In this document: piece after piece, positions 46,421-58,802 of the stretch
Layout: each line of letters begins with the position of its first letter
Numbering within the stretch: the stretch's first letter is position 1
From: Mermis nigrescens
Lineage: Eukaryota; Nematoda; Enoplea; Mermithida; Mermithidae
Assembly (NCBI GenBank): GCA_036768485.1
Contig: JAVLUZ010000154.1
Span: forward strand, 29,145,347-29,209,346
Direction: 5' to 3'
DNA length: 64,000 nucleotides
Made by a program: the position numbers and the translations under genes
The notes under the pieces: model-generated
Databases searched by the model: none
What the model saw: the letters and a program-made list of their open reading frames with translations, nothing else
Told to the model about the DNA's origin: nothing

Positions 46421-47035
46421 TGACCGGTTTTGTCCGGTTTTCAATGTTGGTTTGTCCAGTTGGTCTTTTTAGAGTTGGCAACACTGGTCTTTAGTCTAAA
46501 CTACAGTAAGCACTTACAGTAAGGAAAGGTTTACAGTATAATCTACAGTATGAAAAAATTGAAAAACATGTTATCAGAATCAGTATAATGTTTTAAAACA
46601 ACCGACGCTATCTAACTTTCCGAGCCATCTGCGCAAACTATAAGCCTTATCTCAAAATGAACATCTATTGTATAGAAAGAAGCCTTTAGATTTTAGCCTC
46701 TCTAACACTTCGGACACATACATAGGAACCTTTAGCGCACCAATGCCTATACCTTTAAACCCATTCAACGCACACATACACATTTTAGACACGTCTCATT
46801 GTACATAAGACATATCAAGTAGGTATACATAAAACCTATCATAAAATGTAAGAAGCTAAAACATTTATTTTCTTTCTGTTTACTTTTATGCCACGTTGAT
46901 GTTTGTCTTTCTGTCTATCTTGGTGATTTGACTTTGCATTGGTAATGGGCTTTTTTCTGGTATTTAAACTCCTGATTTTACACAGTAAATGGCATAGAGT
47001 CTCAAGGTCATAGCATTGCGTTATTATCATATGTA
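46421..47035. other. Unassigned AT-rich DNA
   Basis: No exon or repeat recognised except repeated TTTGTCCGG near 46116-46137 and 46430. Confidence 0.4.
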
Positions 47036-50000
47036 GCGCGTTAGCGCGTACCTATAATATACTTGGGTACCCCCAACATATGTCACCCCCCTCACAGCTA
47101 TAACGGCACACATCTGAGAGGTGCGGTTTTTTAAAAGGTAGATAATAAAAAAGTTATTACCCCGATTTTTTTCTTGTTTACACTCAATATTCAGCGCGTC
47201 GTAAGTGTGTAAAGTTTACATCAAAAATTCGAATGATTTGCGGAGGGCCAATTTTTTTAAAAATGTTTTCCCTAATTGGTAGGTTACGAATCTGGTCTTA
47301 AAATTCCTAAAATTCCTTTACACTCATTGGTTGTTGCATAGGAGTGTAAATTAGACGGGTTTTTACTGTTTTCATGTGCAAGAGCATATCTAACTCAGTT
47401 TCACATTCTATGCAGTCTGATTGGTTTCAAAAGGTAGACGGTTATAAAATCTAGGGGAGCCTTTTTTATTTTTTTAAAGTAATATTTTCGAATTTAGAGG
47501 CGGTTAATTATAAAGAGTCTGGGACATAAAAATATTTTTTCCCTGCCATATTCTCCACTTAGTAGACAGAACGTGGTAATTACCTTTAAAATGTGCCTCG
47601 TCTTAAGCGCTACACGTCAAAATTTATTTTGTCTCTTCACAATCAATATTGCGTTATTAGTGCAGGTGTAAACTTTACACTGAAAAAATTTTTTCCATTC
47701 GGAGCGTCGTGGATGATGAATTTTTTTTAAAAATGTTTTCCGTGAGGTCAGAATAACGAATCTGGCCTTTAAACTTTTCTACAATCAATACACAGTACCA
47801 GGAGTTTAAACTTTACACTCTAGTGGATGAGTAAAAATACAGATTTTATCCAAGATTTCTCTGCCAACTTTTCCGGTTATGAGTTGGGAGAAATTTATAT
47901 AAATAAAATAAAGTAACTTTTAATGGCTACACGTCGAAGCAAACCGCGTTCGAAAAAACGTAATATTGAGTTGTTTATGGGGGTGTTAAAGTTCGAAATC
48001 TCAGGTGTAAAATGGGCGAAAAAACAGGTTCTTTTCGTATTTATTTGGTAAATCATATCAAATATTTTGCGGAACATAAGTTTGGCACATACAAACGTAC
48101 TACAATCAAAGGGCTACAAACTGGCCCGAACCAAATTTATTTACACTCAATGTGGCGTTTGGTTCAGATTTTTAAAGTTTACAATGTGGTGGACAGTGAA
48201 AAATACATGTTTGTCTATATTTTTGTTCGCCACTTTCTCTGTTCAGAAGTCGGAAGAGGTCGAATAGGATAAAAATAAAGTACTTTCTAAAGGGTATGCG
48301 TCACAGCAAATCGCGTTTGTTTACATAAATATTTGGCTTTTTCGGGAGGTGTAAAGTCAAAAAAATTGGGGAGTTAAACGTGTTTCTGTCTTGTTTTTTC
48401 TGCCAAGTTCTGGGTTATGAGTCTGGACATAATATCACGTCTAAAAATTAACCAGAAACCAAATGTGATACGCCAATTTGTTGGCACTCAACAGTGGTGT
48501 AAAGTGGTTTACATCTGTAGAGATCCCCATACACGCCGTTTCGCTGCGTTGGATCAACGCGAATTTCCGTTTGTTTTGCGTTACGATATACCTACGCATC
48601 CACGAGTGATTGCACAAGATGTACATTCTTGTGCTCAATTTCCATTCGCACGTACACGACCGTTAAGCGCAACGCTTAAGCGAGTCGCCCGGGACCACCT
48701 TCCCCTAAAAATTATCATATTTTCCATTCCTTTCCCACACATATTTTCAATCGAAATCCGGGATAGGAAAACGGGCACTCGGGCTTAATGCGACTTGAGT
48801 ACGAATTGGTATGTGTGTCATCATATCTTACGAGTGTTAAAAGATCATATGTGTGTGTTTCATATTTGTGCCTGTCTTGTTTGTACATACCTTTACCGTA
48901 AGCTTTTGCCCATAGGTCTATTGTCGTATTCGTAGATCCATTTCATATCTCTTTATCCGTGTTGTTACGCCTCTTTCTCCGCGTCAGTTGAAACTGCGTG
49001 CGAGCGCAGTTTTGACGGCACTTTAAGATTTTAAATTTTACAACTAGTTTTTGAGTCTGAGAGAGCTCTCTGCCAGCTTCCGCGCTGAGCGGCGTGTCTT
49101 TTTTCTTTTCGTCGCGGTACGTAAGCAGACTCCGTACGTGCCTTTTTATCTGCTTGGCTGCAGAACTCGTCTGTTAGTTTTCCAGCGTAGTGTGCACGCT
49201 TCTTTTCGCCGTACGCTTTGTTTTTAATCATTCGTGTTTGTGCCAATTGGCATCAGTTGTATGCCTTTGGCAGGGCTTTGTGCCCTTGCTTAATTACATT
49301 TTTTGATTTTACCCGATTAGCGTAACACGACGATCGGCAGCATGTATCGTCCATGCTGTCGCTTTTTAATTGCTTCATAATTTTTCTGTCCAAAAAATAT
49401 TGTAAAAATTAATTATCTAATTAACGATGCTGGGCTCGGTTGAATTTCCTTGCTGTTGAATTCTGTCTTAGGAACCCTCAATATTTTCAAGCACCGGAAT
49501 TCGGCCCAAAACAAGCTAATTGATAATCTTTTTGAGCCCTCAATTAGGTTTCCGGGGAACTTACTTTAATTAGGTACTCAATCTCAAAGGGGTTAAGTAA
49601 GTAAGTTTCACTAGGTGCGTTCGTAGAGGGCCGGGCTACCTTGAACAGGCCTGGCTGCTTACCCCCGAGTCGCCGGCTGGTGATCGACCCCTTAAAAGGG
49701 CGAGAACCCCCGTGTGAGCGCATAAGCTTGAGATTCGGGTTAAGTAAGCAAAGTGAACGTAGCTTGAGTCTACGTTTACACATCTGATATTTATTTGTCC
49801 TTGGGCCATTGTGGAGACTCAATTTTTTCATAAATGTTGATCGTAATATCAGAGTAATATCAGGATTACAAATCCGACTGAAATTTTCTTTAAACTCTGT
49901 GATTGTGTAAAGTTTACACTGCATATTAAGTCTTGTTCTAGAGCCTTGCGGAAGCTTAATTTTTTTCAAAATGTTCTACGTTAAATCAGAATTGGGAATC

Positions 50001-51097
50001 TGACTGTTAGTTTCCTCTACACCTAGTAGTTGTGTAAAGTTTGCACTAATCATTTGTTGTTAAAATGTAGTTTATACTACAAATTTATTTTACTTCCAAA
50101 TCTGAGCGTTAGTGTTCCTTACACTTGATATTTGCGTAAAGTTAATGCTGAAAAACTTTGATCTTTCAAAATAATGTAAGGTTGTCTTGTTTGAAAAGGA
50201 TAATGCTGATGCTAAGAACAATATTGTTCTCCGTGTTCTTGGGCTGCTGTCATTATTGTGGTATGTTACTGTATGTGTTTACTGACTGATGTACTCAAAT
50301 CTTGCTAATTAAAAGTAGGGTACTAGCAAAGAATAATGCTCCGATGGAACAAAAAAGATGAATATACTTGGAATTGTGGATTATTCAGGATGTAAAAGGA
50401 GGGGACTAGGAAAAATCTACCTTAAGTCGCAAAATCTGCTAAAAATCAGACTTTCTCCTCTAAGCAACGCAAAAAATCGAAGTATATTCTGCGGCCAACA
50501 GATTAAAATAAACATTTAACCATAAAAATGATTGAAAAAGCAGCACGTTAGCTATGCAGTAGCTATGGGAAATGATATTGAGTAAACTAACAGTCTTTCT
50601 AAGCCAATTGAATGAAATAGTAAACATCGAAGACAATTGGAGACATGGTTGGTTTAAAACAGTAGGAAACGCGTAAGTTGACTTGAAACAGACTAAATGT
50701 AGATACACTAGCATGCCCGTAACGATTGTGTGCACTAATCAATCGGCCCCTGCTTTGCTTGCTATAATGCTCATAACAAAATAGAACAACTTTAAATACA
50801 ATACCACTTAGTTTTCTATCAATCAGGTGCCAGCAATTCAAAAAAGTAACCTTGCTAGATTTCGTTTATACACTCTTATCTGAAACTTCGAACATTATTT
50901 AAAAAAGACACTTTTTTAGAGGCCGCAGAATATACTTCGATTTTTTGCGTTGCATAGAGAAAGTCTGATTTTTAGCAGATTTTGCGACTTTAGGTAGATT
51001 TCTCCTAGTCCCCTGCCCCTCCTTTTACATCCTTAATAATCCACAATTCCAAGTATATTCATCTTTTTTGTTCCATCGAAGCATTTTTCTTTGCTAG
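47036..51097 (+). repeat. Mosaic dispersed repeat, copy 2 (full length)
   Basis: Left end starts at a GTAGCGCGTTAGCGCG hairpin followed by TACCTATAATATACTTGGG, shared with the reverse copy ending at 61625. The right end is the palindromic cassette (50328-51097). In between are recurring GTGTAAAGTTTACAC-type palindromes near 47208, 47660, 47812, 49905 and 50033, and a GC-richer segment at 48500-49260. Open frames up to 141 codons show no domain. The right end is only 145 bp before the M16 start codon. Confidence 0.75.
50328..51097. repeat. Palindromic cassette of copy 2, interior inverted
   Basis: Arms as at 1398-2164 (ACTAGCAAAG...CTTTGCTAGT). The enclosed ~430 bp is the reverse complement of that in copy 1 while the left flank (50180-50327) has the same orientation as 1250-1397. 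Confidence 0.85.
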
Positions 51098-51241
51098 TCT
51101 TTACACTGCTCAAACGTCGTCCGTTTCCAGCCGCTATACAATAGGTCCACAATGTTATAAAATTTGAAACGACGCTTACAGAATAGACGCGCATTTAATG
51201 CAATATTTTACTTTACAGACTGGTCCGTTATCATCGAATAA

Positions 51242-51473
51242 ATGTACCGCTTTGCTCCACCAATTATTTTTATTTTGATTAATTCAATAAGATCTACGAG
51301 TAACATTCCGTGTGACCTTAACAAGCATGTTAAGCACGTGGTTGTCAATATTGAGAAACCTGATAAAGACCACAGATCATTCATGGGCTTGGTTTTGAAA
51401 AATAATCTCCGCATATTGTTAATCAGTGATAATTATGCAACTAAGGCTGACGTTTGCATGGGTGTCAATGTTG
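51242..51473 (+). CDS. M16 peptidase exon 1, with signal-peptide-like start
   Basis: 77 codons plus one base. The N-terminus (MYRFAPPIIFILINSI) is hydrophobic and signal-peptide-like, suggesting secretion; vertebrate IDE is mainly cytosolic or mitochondrial. It continues into the M16 first strand region (FMGLVLKNNLRILLISD). A TTTACAG acceptor-like site at about 51211-51217 would allow an upstream non-coding exon. Confidence 0.8.
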
Positions 51474-51570
51474 GTGAGAACTTAGGACATTATTCCAAGA
51501 TTTGCCGAATGTATTGAATTTCTTAGTACACTACGTATGAATATATATCAACGATTCTGCACAGACACAT

Positions 51571-51605
<35 letters not shown>

Positions 51606-54600
51606 CATACATACACACACATGTAGCTGAAAATATCTTTTTAGGACAGCTTCATGCAAAGGTTCAAGGGTCATTTATACAGTACGACTGTAACTGTATT
51701 GCAATATTATTGCGAAGAATGAGTTTAGCTCAAAATATGTGTCACAAACTCGTATCTATCTTTCGGAATCTTACCGTTTTCTGATCCATGTAAGTTTTGG
51801 TATAAATTTCAAGAATTTTTATCGACAGTGAGATGAAACTTCACGGTAATTATGCATCATCTCAACATAATGCATTTATTATAATATGCGAGCTATCTAT
51901 TGGTAAATATTCAAAGAGGTTAAAGCCCAAACTTACTAAATGTCCGTCTTTCGTCGCATTTGACAGTTTTTCAAATTTAGAGATTTTGATGGCTGGAAGA
52001 GCATCTCATATACAAGAACGAAAAAGTATAATTTATAAAAAAAAATTTTAAGGAAAAAACAGCTGCAGGATGGATATAGAAATGCCTATTCATAAGCATT
52101 GTTGAGTAACACCAAATCATCCATCATTATTATTCCGATTTTAAAAGAAATTTCCCGCGCTCACTTTTCGTATTTTTTTTTGCATTTGATAGGAATCTCA
52201 ACTATCCTTAACTCGTTTTAATCTATTTTTTAAAGCGGGCTTATCTTCACTTTTTCAGAAATGTTTCAATAATATTTGGCAAAAAGGGACTTTTCAAAAA
52301 GTTAGAAAGTACAGCTCGTACCGTAAAAACCAATAACGACACTTACATTTTTGAGATGCTAAGCGAGTGCCCCACGCGTGAACTTGAAGAATAAAATTTT
52401 TTTACTATAATGCATACGTTAAAAAACGAATTTACAAATGAAACCATTGCTCACGCCATTTTTGACACATTTGAAGATTTGGCTAAGTTTGCCATAGATG
52501 ATGTAAATATAATCATTACAGTACAGCCCCTATTCTTTTAGGAATTAAAGAGCATACTAAATAATTTTTTTATTGTTTTTTTAGTTTTACGCAGTTGTAG
52601 AGATGAAGGCTGAGAAAATTGAGAAAATTTTGGTTTTCTGTACTATGTTGTAGTCCTCCCTCAGCAGACATGCACGTGGGGGAGTGGATCTTCCAAAATG
52701 GAGAAATGGTAAATCTTGGCAAAAATAAGACAAAATGACGGCCAAAAATAGATGAAAATCAAAATTTTTCTGCCAAAGTGCTTGGGATTGAACGAAAACT
52801 ATGCTTAAATGTAGCTTCATGATATTTTAGCGTTCATAACACTTTTTGAGGCCACCTTGACTCTAAAAGCATTATGGCTGACCCCCAGATCAGCCATGTT
52901 GTGTATCAATGGTCCTCACACTGAACGTTTTCTCTTACATAAATGCTTGTATAAATGTTTGTTATTATTGATGACGCGTACCATAATTGAAAATTATTCT
53001 AGGAATGCTCAACGATCCTAAGGAATTTCAAGGCTTGGCTCACCTCTTGGAACACATTATTTTATTACGGGGAGAAAGCGTGAGTGATCAATGCACATTG
53101 TATGACTTTTTCGTTTGTAAATAGCGACAAAGAGCATACATTTCGGGAGTTTTGTATAATTGATTCTTTTTGTCTTCCCAATACTTAATTGCATACATTC
53201 ATAGGGATTTGATAAAGGAAACCGGAAATTGTTCTAATTGTTCTAAAGAGCCTTTTTGGGCTTAAAAATGATGGATTGCATGAACAGCGACATTTTTATG
53301 CGTTTCTGATAATGCATTTTCTTTTTAGAGCATAAAATAAAAAATCAGAAAAATTTGAGTGAATTAAAGGAAACAAAAATAGGGCGTGAAACGTTGAAAT
53401 TTGGACAGTGTTGAGCTAAAAGATGGCTTAACGTTTAAAATAACTTTCGACGATTTTTTTTATGCAAGTCAGAAATTATGGAGTTGAAAATTTTTTTTAG
53501 TTTACATACTTTAGGGCAGATTTAAAGTGCTTATGAATTTGCGATTGATTCCCAGCTGTACTCGTATTTAAAATTCTTCTACTGAAATCATAATGTATAT
53601 CCTACCAACTCTTTTGTTTTTATCGACTATCTATGTAAGATTTTAATCAATTCCGATATAAGGTACGTTTTAGAGAAGCGGCTTTTGCCTCACTTAAAAC
53701 TCTCAGATTTAGGCTTGATATTGAAATCAGAACTAATTATTCTTAGTGTCATATAGAAGGTGTGCCTTTTTATCAGAACGGTACAAATGTTAGTAACTGG
53801 CACTCATACGCAACAAGATACGGTGGCAAGTCCGATGCTTGGACCAACTTGGGAGAAGTGATATATCATTTGTCAATTTCGTCTGAGCGTCTATTTAATG
53901 CATTGAAAAGGTAACTAGAGTATAGTTTCTCATTATTAATTTCTTCATAATCAATGCTTGATTCAATCATTCTGCACGAGGGCATGAACGATAAATTATT
54001 CTAGTTACGTTTTTATGTGGAATATGTTCGCTGCAGGTTTACTTTTACAATTCGTCAAATGCCACATTTTTTCACTCTTTTCTCAAGTTCTAGATTTGCT
54101 AAATAAACTTTATAAATTTTTATTTTTCAACATAGGCCTTTTATTACAACACAGTCATTTCGAAGCATAAAAGTTTCGATGTTTTTGCAGAAAGAAAGAA
54201 AAAATTGTCCGTAAGGTGAGAATTTTTTAAATTTCCTATTAATTGATATAAATATGCCCAACATCCCTGCGAATAAATTAGTTTTCGATCAACTCAAAGT
54301 TCCAAGCGTTTTTTAACGTTTTAATTTTGACTTTTTAGATTCCAGACCAGCAAATAAGTGCGTGCAAGGAAGCATAGTTTGATGCTTTCAGGAGATTGTT
54401 TTTAGAAAAGTGCTTAACCAAAATCCTGAGCTACTAAAGCATTAATCGATGCATGCGTGATTTTCTTTGTCAGGATCCTTGAAATAATTGAATGTGGAAT
54501 CAAACAATTCGCCTTTTTGCTAAAAGTAGCATATGTATTAGTTTTGATAGATTTTTGCAAAATGCGAAAATTATCTATACTTTTATTTTTAATAGCGTAG

Positions 54601-57600
54601 TAATTTTCTTAATTATAGATTATCAAATGCGCTATCGAATCCGCCGATTACGAAGGTGGAAAGCGAAATTAAATCCATGCAATCCGAGTACAATATGCGA
54701 TCGAACGAAGATTATCGAGAAGAGGAGGTCTTTCGAACAATCGCCAAACAAAATCATTCTTACGGTCGAAAGTTCATCGGGAATGAGGAAAGCCTTTTGA
54801 AAGCAGCCCGCGATCTAAACACCAGCCTCAGTGAAGCGATGCAGGCCTTTTTTGACCAATCTTATTCCGCTGATAGGATGAATGTGGTCGTCATTAGTTC
54901 ACAAAATTTATCCGAATTGGCCAATATTACCGTGCCACTGTTTGCCCATTTTATTGACAAACGATTGGGTCAGAGCCGGTGGGACGAACACCCGTTCGAG
55001 GGACCTGATCATCTAGGTACACGAAGTGAAAATTCAATCGAACGAGTTTTCATCTAAGGGAAGAGCTTTTCTAAGCGGAGTGAAACAACTGAAAAGCAGG
55101 GGCGGATTTAAGGGGGCGGGGGGCGGCCACCCCTCTCCCCCATTGGCCCAAAATAGTGCGCAAATTAAGGATTTTTGAGCGATTTTTAGCGATTTTCGGG
55201 TTAAAACGGCTGATTTTTCCGCCCAAGTCAGGGTTCCGCCCCCTCCCTTAGGGGTACCGTCCCCCCTTAGGAAAATTCTGGATCCGCCACTGCTAAAAAA
55301 GCTCCCATCTTTCGCTCACTTATAAGAAATAATCATTCCTTTGGACTAAAAATGAAACTGATTAAAATTCTTTTGAATTAAATTGTAAAAAATTTACTTA
55401 GAAGGCCAGAAATTAATTTATTCTTATCTTAGGGAAGCGATACTCCATTCTGCATACCTGCAGCATCCTACTGCCAAGCATACAAAGTTAGATAGGCTAG
55501 GATATTTGCAATAATTGACTGAAAATTGAATTGTTTAATTAAATGAACGAACTATTCTGCATAATATTTACTCCATATAGTCTGCTTCACTGAAGTTTTG
55601 AGCATAACTTTATGTACTATCACGAATTGCAATTATTGCGTCGGTCTGATTAATCGGCTACCAACGATGAAGATCATTAGAATTTATGTCAAGCGTATGT
55701 GGAACAGACTGCTTGCTTATTGCTTCGCATTCAAAATTTCTGATCATATTATTCTATCAAAAATTTTTCTTTCACCACATATTGGTCAAAAAAGGTTCAA
55801 AATTGATAAGATATGAAGAAATTTTCTAATTTTGCTAAACACAAGTTGAACTTCTTTTATTTCTTTCGTCTGAGGTTTTAGTTTTTAATATACCTTACAT
55901 AAATATTGGCTGCAAAGCACTTGAGAAACTTTGAAGTCAACTTTTTAACTAGGTAACCGAATATTTTCAGGTTTCGCGATAAAATACGTACCGATGTTCA
56001 ATAGAACCGAATCACTATCGATTATTTTCGCCTTGCCTGATTTCGGAGGCCATCGTGGTGCATTTCCTGTGTCGTACGTTGAACATTTCTTCAGCAACAG
56101 GGATTCATGCAGCCTGTACTTTTTGTTGAAAAGTCAAAAATTTATTTCCTCGTTGGCGACTGAATACAAGACCCCCGCAGGCCAAGGATTCTCCTTTTTA
56201 TATTTTAATTTCGAATTAGCGGACAACGGTTTGGAACACATCGATAGTATAATTATGCAATTTTTTGGATATCTTAATCACATCAGATCGTTGCCTGTTC
56301 AACGCTGGATTATCGACGAAATAAACTATCTGAGGATTCGAAATTTTCAGTGGCAGGTTAAGCAGAGGCAAATATTTGTTAGCAGGGTTGTCCAAAAACT
56401 AATCTCAGACTACGTTAGGCTCTTGGTTTAATTTTTTCTGTCAAAAGAGAAAAAAATTGCAGAAGCAAAGTTATCTTATTAGGTACCTGCATTTTTAAAA
56501 TACATAAGTTTTGCAAAGACGAAAAAAAGTATTACAAAAACACGATTAGCTATTTGCGTGATAAGTATTCTCGTGTGAAATGTGCAAAACACAATAGGGA
56601 AATCTTTATTTAGCTAATACTGTAGTTGTTTCACGAATTTAAAAACAGATGGAAAAACTAAACAGTTAAGAAGAGTGAAACCATTGCAGAATTTTTACGA
56701 TCTTTGGTCATCTTTGATCATGTGAGAGGTTCTTTAACTTAAAAGTGTTAGATAATTGTTCAGTTTTTATCAAGTTTAAGGGAATCAGTCCCAAAAAGTT
56801 TTCTCATGTGCCTTTTGTATTTATGAACATTAATACGCCTTAAAAACATCGCTTTTCGATGTTCTCGATAGTTTTTCGTGTAGAGAGCATAAAAATAGAA
56901 AAATTATCAAAAAATATTGATGAAATTGGCAACATAAGATTAAAAAATGCCAACTATAAATTAAAAAGTTTTAAGCTGAAATTATGCTAAAACCTCTAAA
57001 ACAGCATATTTTCGCAGTTGAACTTTAAATTAAGCTTCAATAGCATTGGGATCAGTAGCTATTCTGGGGGTCACCTTTCAAGAGCACGTTGTTCACAACT
57101 TAGTAAAAGAATTAATTTAAAGATTCTTGACGACATAAGAGACATTTGCAAAACCCACTGGATTTAGACATTACTTCAAAAATTGGCATGCTTTCTACGT
57201 CTTTTCATTTTGTTTTAAACGAAAATTTAACCGCCCATCTATTTTACTTCCCAAGACGTGGCTCCTGATAAAGGAATCTTTTTTACCACTATGTATCTTC
57301 TCGCCATCTCTTAACAATATTCGTTTGTTCCGTGAATCTGACAAGCCAACAAGTTCGTTATTTCAGGAGATGGATTCCCGAAAATTTGTCCAACATTTAT
57401 CTAGAAAGATGATTTATCATAATTTGGAAAACGTACTCCGTAGCGGTTTCCAGATTGACGATATATATGACGAAAAACCCTACGAAACTATATTATCCTT
57501 GTTAAACGCAAATAATTTCAACTACGTTGTGAGGTCCATTGCGTTCTCAGGTAATACGTCGCTTTTCTGCGATAAATAATGCTAGAGTTATTCTAATTTG

Positions 57601-58733
57601 TACTTATCTACGGAATTCCATTTCCGTTTTAAAATTCGATTCAAAAATTGTCATGCACAGCAGGTATTTGTTAGAGTTTTTCACCTACAAATATACTATA
57701 ATATTCCAGTAATTTCCTCAAAAATGCCTTAATCGATTAATCATTTATTATGGGCTCGGCTTTCAATGATACAAATGATCTAAAATTACACCATTGGATA
57801 GTGCATGGTCGAAAATACCATGACTTATAAATCCAGATTTATATTTTTCATGCAAAATAGCCAGAAATACTTGCATAAAGATTAGCCCAGACCTATGCTT
57901 TTAAAGCACTGTCCCGCGCTAGCGCCACCGCGCGCGCGATGGCGGATTTTTGGAGAGTTTGAGAGAATCAGGCGGGCATGTTCCTATTAGCAACTAAGCG
58001 ATTTTAATCAGGTTTACATATAGAAAAATGGTTAGAGTATCCATGGTTGCATTTAAAACAAAGTCATAGTTGCAAAGCTGCAGCCATAACTTTGCATACA
58101 GTGAAAAAAGTACCCGATTTTTCGGATGTTACGTAATAAAGGGCTAAAGAATACTGGCTTTCGCGCATCTATTAAGATTTCCGCATAATCAAATCAATTT
58201 TTGCTTCTGCATATAAAATAAATGCCTAGTTGCACTTTTGCACTGTAATCAATTTTTTATATTCCTTATTTTCTGCCGTTTTTGTTTGCCAACTGCATTA
58301 TTTACTAAAAGTCAGCATAAATTCAAATGATGAAAGTCTTATATATTCGCAAAATTTGAACAACGGACTTTCGTTTTAGGAACAACTGATCGGAAAGGAA
58401 GATGGTTCGGAGCTGAATACGGAATAAGTAAAATCAGTCAAAAGCTTTTAAGCGAGTTGAGGACAGCAAGCATTGATCCTGGAAAAATATGCATTCCAAC
58501 GTCAAACGAATTTTTACAATATAATATCACGAACGTAACCGACCATGATCAAGATGCGCTTGAAACCTATGCGATATACCCAAGTGTAGTCTATGAAAAC
58601 AACATGACACGACTCTGGTGCAAAATATTTGTTATAGTAAATATATAAAAATTGAACTAATTTATAATAGGTAATTATAATTATTACAATAGTATTAGTA
58701 ACAACTAACAACACTTGATTATAAAAAAATAAC

Positions 58734-58802
<69 letters not shown>

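Noticed and set aside
48417..48788. 123-residue frame in the mosaic repeat
   Set aside because: No recognisable domain and not kept in the other copies of the repeat.
49580..49760. SINE-like segment with a B-box-like GATCGACCCC
   Set aside because: No convincing A box at the right distance and no tail; too weak to call.
54136..54190. Possible extra M16 exon (PFITTQSF reading)
   Set aside because: Exon 3 joins exon 4 directly in phase with good homology; the extra stretch hits a stop and adds residues without match.
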